From: DASQZT01 sp963728965
GTDB lineage: Bacteria; Acidobacteriota; Terriglobia; Bryobacterales; Bryobacteraceae
Assembly: GCA_963728965.1 (NCBI GenBank)
Contig: CAVSMH010000002.1
Span: 623,192 to 687,191, forward strand
Length of the DNA: 64,000 nt
Direction of reading: 5' to 3'
Under the pieces are notes generated by a model. The model was not told where the DNA came from. It searched no databases and saw only the letters and a list, made by a program, of their open reading frames with translations. Made by a program: the position numbers and the translations under genes. Positions 59,889 to 64,000 of this stretch are shown here, piece after piece; the first letter of the stretch is position 1; every line of letters begins with the position of its first letter.

Positions 59889-62459
59889 GTGGACCGGCAG
59901 CGCTGGGAGAGCGTCGATCGAATCTTCGAGGCCGCCCTCGACCGCGCGCCCGCGGAGCGGTCCGCATACCTCGAGGTCGCATGCGCCGGCGATGACGAGC
60001 TGCGCGCAGAGCTCGAGTCCCTGATCGCCGCGCACGATCGGGAAGATGCGTTCCTGGAGCCGCCCCGTAGCGTCCCACCGCCGGACCGCGCCGGGAGCGC
60101 ATCGCCGGGCGAGACCCTGGGGAGTTATCGAATCATCCGCCGCTTGGGTCGCGGCGGCGCGAGCGAGGTCTACCTGGCGGAAGATACGCGCCTCGGCAGA
60201 TCCGTCGCCATCAAACTCCTGGCGCCGCATCGGGCCGCCGACCGCGACAGCATCCGGCGGCTGCGCCGCGAAGCTCTCGCCGCTTCCGCCCTGAACCATC
60301 CCAATATCGTTACGATTCACGAAATCGGCGAGTGGCAGGGCCGCGAATTCATTGCCGCCGAATTCGTGGAAGGTATGACGCTGCGCGAGCGCATGAGGCG
60401 GGAGGATCCGCCGCTCGCTGCCTGGATCGATATCGCGCTCCAGGCGGCGAACGCGTTGAGCGCGGCGCACCAGACCGGAATCGTTCATCGCGACATCAAG
60501 CCCGAAAATATCATGGTGCGGCCGGACGGCCTCGTGAAGGTGCTCGATTTCGGTATCGCCAAGTACGCCGCTGCGCCAAGCGAAGCCGCCTCCGAAAACG
60601 AGTGCGAAACCGCGGCTGGCGTGGTGCTCGGCACCGTGGCATATATGTCGCCCGAGCAGGCCCGTGGAGAGGCGGTTGACGCGCGCACAGATATCTGGAG
60701 CCTCGGCGTTGTACTTTACGAAATGATCGCCAAGCGGCCGCCCTTTCCCGGCGCGACCGCCGAAGACTGCGTTGCCGCCATTTTCGGGCGCCGACCGGAG
60801 CCGCTGAGAGGCTTGCGGCGCGGAATCCCCGCCGGGCTCGATAAGGTCGTAAACTGCGCGCTCGCCAAAGATCGCGATTTGCGCTACCCGTCCGCGGCCG
60901 CAATCGCCGAGGACTTGCGCAAAGTGCGCGCGAAGCCGGGCGGCCGCCGCGTCGGGTGGAAGCTCGCGCTTCTCGCCGGCACCCTCGCCGCCGTCCTCCC
61001 GGGCCTCTGGTATTTGCGGCCGGCGGTCCACGCCCCCAGCCCAATCGCCGGTTCTCTCGCCGTCCTCCCGTTTGCGAACGCGAGCGGCTCGAGCGACACC
61101 GAGTACCTGTCCGACGGCATCACCGATTCCCTCATCAACGATCTGTCGGACATCGGGCAGGTCAAGGTCATGTCACGCAACGCCGTCTTCTCTTTCAAAG
61201 CCCGGAATGTCGATGCGCGCGAGGTCGGCCGCGCACTCGGCGTCGGCGCAGTGCTGACCGGCCGCGTGACGCAGCGCGGCGACGAGCTTTCGGTGACCGT
61301 GGAACTGGCTGACGCTCGCGACAACAGCCACATCTGGGGCGAGCATTACGATCGCAAGCTCACCAAGCTCATGAACCTTCAGGAAGATATTGCCCGCGAA
61401 GTCACCGAGAGACTTCGGCTGCGGCTCAGCAAGGATGAATCCGGCCGGCTGACCCGCCGGTACACAAGCAACCCGGAAGCCTATCGGCTCTATCTCAAGG
61501 GTCGCTTCTTTTGGTATAAGTGGGCCTTCCCCTCCGGGCAGCCTGGTTCCGGTCCCGATTTCGACAAGAGCCGCGAGTATTTTCAACAGGCGATCGAAAT
61601 GGACCCGAGTTATGCGCCTGCTTACGCCTTCCTGGGGCACTATTATGCGATGGCCGCCGGCAACGGTATGATGCCGCCCGGAGATGGCTGGCCCAAAGCG
61701 GAAGCGGCGTTTCAAAAGGCGAGCGAACTCGACCCATCTTTGCCCGAGGTCCTCACCGGAGCAGCCGTCGTCGAGTGGATCGATCACCGGGAGTGGGCAG
61801 GCGCCGAGCGAATGCTCCGGCAGGCGATCCGGTTGAACCCTCCCACCCGGCCGGAGAGCTTACTGGGGCGGCTCCTCGTGGCGGAAGGTCGTTTCGACGA
61901 GGCCGTCGCCGAAGGCCGACGCGCCGTTGAACTCGATCCGCTCTCGATTCGGTTCAGCGCGGGTCTCGCCAGGATCTACTACTATGCGCGTCGGTATGAT
62001 GAATGCATTCGTCAGTACCGCCAGGCGCTCGAACTCGACCCGAACGATGTGTTCGTCCATGACGCGCTCGGCGACGCCTACGAACGGCGCGGCCTCGAAC
62101 GGGAGGCCATCGCCGAATGGAGCGCCGCGCTGACGCTGGCAGGTGATCCGTCCGCGGCCGCGACAGTGGATCGTGCGTACCGGCGGAGCGGCTTTGAGGC
62201 GGGCGCGCGGGCGCGCGCGAACGCGAACTTGAGACATCTCGGGCAAGCGGCTCGTGCCGGCCACTTCGTTCCCGCGATGGAGTTTGCCGGCGCGCACGTC
62301 AGGCTCAATGAGAAAGAGCAGGCCTTCCAATCGCTCGCCAAGGCCTGCGACGAGCATTCAATCGCCGTGCTGTTTCTCAATGTGGACCCCCTCTACGACG
62401 AGCTACGCCTGGACCCGAGATTCCAGGAACACACAAAATGCATTCAAGCACCTCGCTGA
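59889..62459 (+). CDS. Ser/Thr protein kinase with TolB-like and TPR domains
   Basis: 856 residues from GTG. Kinase domain at about 78-340: Gly-rich RLGRGGASEVYLAED, VAIKLL, catalytic HRDIKPENIM, DFGIAKY, GTVAYMSPEQARGE. A membrane helix lies at about 358-376 (KLALLAGTLAAVLPGLWYL). The exposed part starts with a TolB N-terminal-like domain (GSLAVLPFANASGSSDTEYL, LSDGITDSLINDLSDI, GRVTQRGDELSVTVELADAR) and continues with TPR repeats (AFLGHYYAM, AEGRFDEAVAEGRRAVELDP). Typical acidobacterial signalling protein, cotranscribed with the preceding ECF sigma factor. Confidence 0.94.
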   Translation: MDRQRWESVDRIFEAALDRAPAERSAYLEVACAGDDELRAELESLIAAHDREDAFLEPPRSVPPPDRAGSASPGETLGSYRIIRRLGRGGASEVYLAEDTRLGRSVAIKLLAPHRAADRDSIRRLRREALAASALNHPNIVTIHEIGEWQGREFIAAEFVEGMTLRERMRREDPPLAAWIDIALQAANALSAAHQTGIVHRDIKPENIMVRPDGLVKVLDFGIAKYAAAPSEAASENECETAAGVVLGTVAYMSPEQARGEAVDARTDIWSLGVVLYEMIAKRPPFPGATAEDCVAAIFGRRPEPLRGLRRGIPAGLDKVVNCALAKDRDLRYPSAAAIAEDLRKVRAKPGGRRVGWKLALLAGTLAAVLPGLWYLRPAVHAPSPIAGSLAVLPFANASGSSDTEYLSDGITDSLINDLSDIGQVKVMSRNAVFSFKARNVDAREVGRALGVGAVLTGRVTQRGDELSVTVELADARDNSHIWGEHYDRKLTKLMNLQEDIAREVTERLRLRLSKDESGRLTRRYTSNPEAYRLYLKGRFFWYKWAFPSGQPGSGPDFDKSREYFQQAIEMDPSYAPAYAFLGHYYAMAAGNGMMPPGDGWPKAEAAFQKASELDPSLPEVLTGAAVVEWIDHREWAGAERMLRQAIRLNPPTRPESLLGRLLVAEGRFDEAVAEGRRAVELDPLSIRFSAGLARIYYYARRYDECIRQYRQALELDPNDVFVHDALGDAYERRGLEREAIAEWSAALTLAGDPSAAATVDRAYRRSGFEAGARARANANLRHLGQAARAGHFVPAMEFAGAHVRLNEKEQAFQSLAKACDEHSIAVLFLNVDPLYDELRLDPRFQEHTKCIQAPR

Positions 62460-62773
62460 CTCGGCCTGCGGCGGACGCCGCCGAAGACAGTGACCCATGT
62501 AGCCGGTTTCAAAAGCTATCACACACCACGTACAACGGCGTCGATCTGCGAATCAGCTACGTTAAGCACCACAACCGCCTGGGTCCGGCAAACGCTGTCA
62601 GGCCGAAGCCGCGATTCAGTGTCCGGACACTCGCTCGTAATCTAGCATGCGGATGCGGTTCCGCCCTAAGCGGGAAGCACTCGGGACCCTTGACCGCATT
62701 CCACCTGCAGAGTCCAGTTTCCGCAATCTGGCAGCGAATACCGGATTCCACGATCCACATGAGCGTGTAGTCT
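62460..62773. other. Intergenic stretch upstream of repeat copy 2
   Basis: 314 bp between the kinase and the second 197-bp repeat. No gene or RNA recognised; open frames are short. It may include the outer end of the IS91-like element, whose exact left boundary cannot be set. Confidence 0.4.
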
Positions 62774-62970
62774 CCGACCCGTGCATATGGCTTAAGTCGG
62801 TGGGGGCTGGGGTAACCGTCCCCGGGAAACGGCGTTCCCGTCAGCGATCCAGGCGAAGGCCGGGGGGCCGCCCACATTCCGGAAGCCGGACTTCCCAAGC
62901 CAGATCGGTCTACGCTACGCCCTTACAGTGAATCAATCCGGCGTCGGCCACTTCTCATCGTCGGGCGTGA
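62774..62970 (+). repeat. 197-bp direct repeat, copy 2
   Basis: Perfect copy of 57826-58022. It ends at GCGTGA, after which the sequences diverge (GAAC here, TAAC in copy 1). It stands about 90 bp upstream of the tyrosine recombinase, so it likely forms the left end of that element. Confidence 0.88.
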
Positions 62971-63059
62971 GAACTAAGCCGCTGGCGCGGCGGACGCTGC
63001 CGCGTGCGTGTGCGGAGGTATAAGGGGCGGTAGTGTCGGTCACAGAAAGGAGATTTTCT

Positions 63060-63956
63060 GTGACCTCACTACGTCAGCGTGTGCTGAACGAGCTTCAGCG
63101 CCGCAACTACTCGACTGAAACAACCCGCGGCTACATCCACGCCATCAAGCAGTTTGCGGAGTTCTTCGGCAAATCGCCGGAAACGTTAGGAGCCGAGGAG
63201 ATCCGGCAGTTTCAGCTCCACCTGCTCAAGGAGAAGAAACTGGCCCCCGGCACTGTCGAGGGGCGTATGTCGGCCCTGCGTTTTCTCTATAAGAAGACCT
63301 TGAAGCGTCGGGACATTGCCTACGATGACCTGGTCTTTCCGAAGGTTCCCCGGAAGCTGCCGGTCGTGCTGAGCCCCGAGGAAATCACTGGCATGATCGA
63401 GGCTGCGCCGAACCTGATGCATCGCACGATCCTGATGGTCCTCTACGCTACCGGCATTCGCCGCGCCGAGGCGTCGCTACTGAAAGTGAGCGACATCGAT
63501 AGCGAACGCATGGTGATTCATATCCTCCAGGGAAAAGGTTCCAGGGACCGCGACGTGCCGATGACGCCCAAGCTGCTCGAAGCCCTCCGCGAGTACTTTC
63601 GCTGGAAGCGCCCCAAGGTTTATCTCTTCCCCAGCACCGCCGGTCATCGCGGCGTAGAGCAGCCGCTTTCGGATCATACAATCTGGTACATCTGCAGCGA
63701 AGCCGCGAAACGCGCAGGAATCAAGAAGACGGTCGGCGCGCACACGATGCGCCACAGCTTCGCGACAACCCTGATGGAGGCAGGGGCCGACCTGCGGACG
63801 ATCCAACTTCTCATGGGGCACGCGCACCTGGAACACACCATGGTGTATTTGCACCTGTCGCAACGTCACCTGCATGCCGCTCCCAACCCGCTCGATCAGA
63901 TCACGGTTGGCGGCCAGAGCTTTTCACGAAAGCGACCGGAGAACTATCAGGCGTGA
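63060..63956 (+). CDS. Tyrosine-type site-specific recombinase
   Basis: 298 residues from GTG 63060, preceded by AAAGGAG at 7 bp; a GTG at 63033 is possible but lacks a ribosome site. N-terminal SAM-like DNA-binding domain: LNELQRRNYSTETTRGYIHA, IKQFAEFFGK, EIRQFQLHLL. Catalytic domain: ATGIRRAEASLLKVSDID (first Arg), a Lys in LQGKGSRDRDVP, HTMRHSFATTLMEAGADLRT (His-x-x-Arg), LLMGHAHLEHTMVYLHLS (second His and the Tyr nucleophile). All catalytic residues are present. It overlaps the following transposase gene by 4 bp. Confidence 0.94.
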   Translation: MTSLRQRVLNELQRRNYSTETTRGYIHAIKQFAEFFGKSPETLGAEEIRQFQLHLLKEKKLAPGTVEGRMSALRFLYKKTLKRRDIAYDDLVFPKVPRKLPVVLSPEEITGMIEAAPNLMHRTILMVLYATGIRRAEASLLKVSDIDSERMVIHILQGKGSRDRDVPMTPKLLEALREYFRWKRPKVYLFPSTAGHRGVEQPLSDHTIWYICSEAAKRAGIKKTVGAHTMRHSFATTLMEAGADLRTIQLLMGHAHLEHTMVYLHLSQRHLHAAPNPLDQITVGGQSFSRKRPENYQA

Positions 63957-64000
63957 CACGGCCACCCTGGGAGGTGGCCGACATCATCCGCAGGGCAGGA
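63953..64000 (+). CDS. Start of IS91-family transposase (partial)
   Basis: GTG at 63953 overlaps the recombinase stop (GTGA). The 16 visible residues, VTRPPWEVADIIRRAG, match the opening of IS91-type transposases, which continue into a zinc-ribbon and HUH rolling-circle domain. The rest lies beyond the window, so the call depends on this short stretch and the context. Confidence 0.6.
   Translation, partial: MTRPPWEVADIIRRAG

Larger units (their letters stand above)
62774..64000 (+). mobile_element. IS91-like element with tyrosine recombinase (left part)
   Basis: Comprises the 197-bp repeat, a tyrosine recombinase gene, and the first 16 codons of a transposase-like gene. Elements pairing a tyrosine recombinase with an IS91-type transposase by a short overlap are known in soil bacteria. 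No inverted terminal repeats are visible, as expected for IS91. The right end lies outside the window, so completeness is unknown. Confidence 0.68.

Noticed and set aside
1..64000. CRISPR arrays, rRNA genes, riboswitches
   Set aside because: No regularly spaced short repeats, no rRNA-like sequence and no conserved riboswitch cores were noticed on reading.

Overview
The window looks like a chromosomal contig of a Bryobacterales/Solibacter-type acidobacterium. The clues are: GC-rich DNA; several Oar-like TonB-dependent receptors with carboxypeptidase-regulatory-like N-termini; membrane proteins with the winged-helix N-terminus common in Acidobacteria; an SBBP-propeller secreted protein ending in a Solibacter-type C-terminal domain (the TIGR03437 type); and ECF sigma factors of the PF07638 kind, one next to a Ser/Thr kinase with TolB and TPR parts. 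The assignment is inference from gene content; no rRNA is present.

1-11.1 kb: part of an extracellular contractile injection system (eCIS, Afp/PVC-like), all on the minus strand. The order of transcription is DUF3467, DUF4255, a carboxypeptidase-regulatory-like protein, sheath, sheath, tube, sheath, tube, DUF5908 and the start of a LysM/tube-adaptor protein that runs off the left edge. Upstream lies a sigma-54 activator whose receiver domain has lost its phosphoacceptor.

11.2-31.8 kb: a carbohydrate and redox region. It holds an alpha/beta hydrolase, a DNA-binding-domain/membrane/glycosidase fusion divergent from its secreted glycosidase paralogue, a TonB receptor, a Tat-exported Gfo/Idh/MocA oxidoreductase, a nucleotide pyrophosphatase-like enzyme, a second TonB receptor, a LytS/LytTR-type two-component pair, and a cytochrome c/PQQ-dehydrogenase operon.

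31.8-39.5 kb: a winged-helix membrane protein followed by a strikingly damaged stretch. An acyltransferase has a foreign tail. A ferric-reductase/Rieske gene has three frame breaks. An SDR and a carboxymuconolactone-decarboxylase gene have both lost their 5' ends at one junction. An ECF sigma gene is frameshifted.

39.6-44.0 kb: an island-like stretch with a glycine-zipper stress protein, a pentapeptide-repeat protein, a HigBA-type module with a frameshifted toxin, degraded DNA, and a degenerate tRNA-Leu whose 3' half is intact.

44.3-54.6 kb: an ECF sigma factor, a cNMP-binding histidine kinase, a receiver-thioredoxin reductase fusion, an outer-membrane receptor with a shrunken plug region, and a 1213-residue secreted propeller protein.

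55-64 kb: a DUF1801/SRPBCC/ArsR operon with a clear operator, an SDR, a 197-bp perfect direct repeat flanking HicBA plus an ECF/kinase pair, and at the right edge a tyrosine recombinase followed by the first codons of an IS91-like transposase.

The most promising biology is the eCIS with its unusual regulator and repeat-expanded sheath, and the transmembrane regulator that appears to use a glycosidase fold as its periplasmic sensor.
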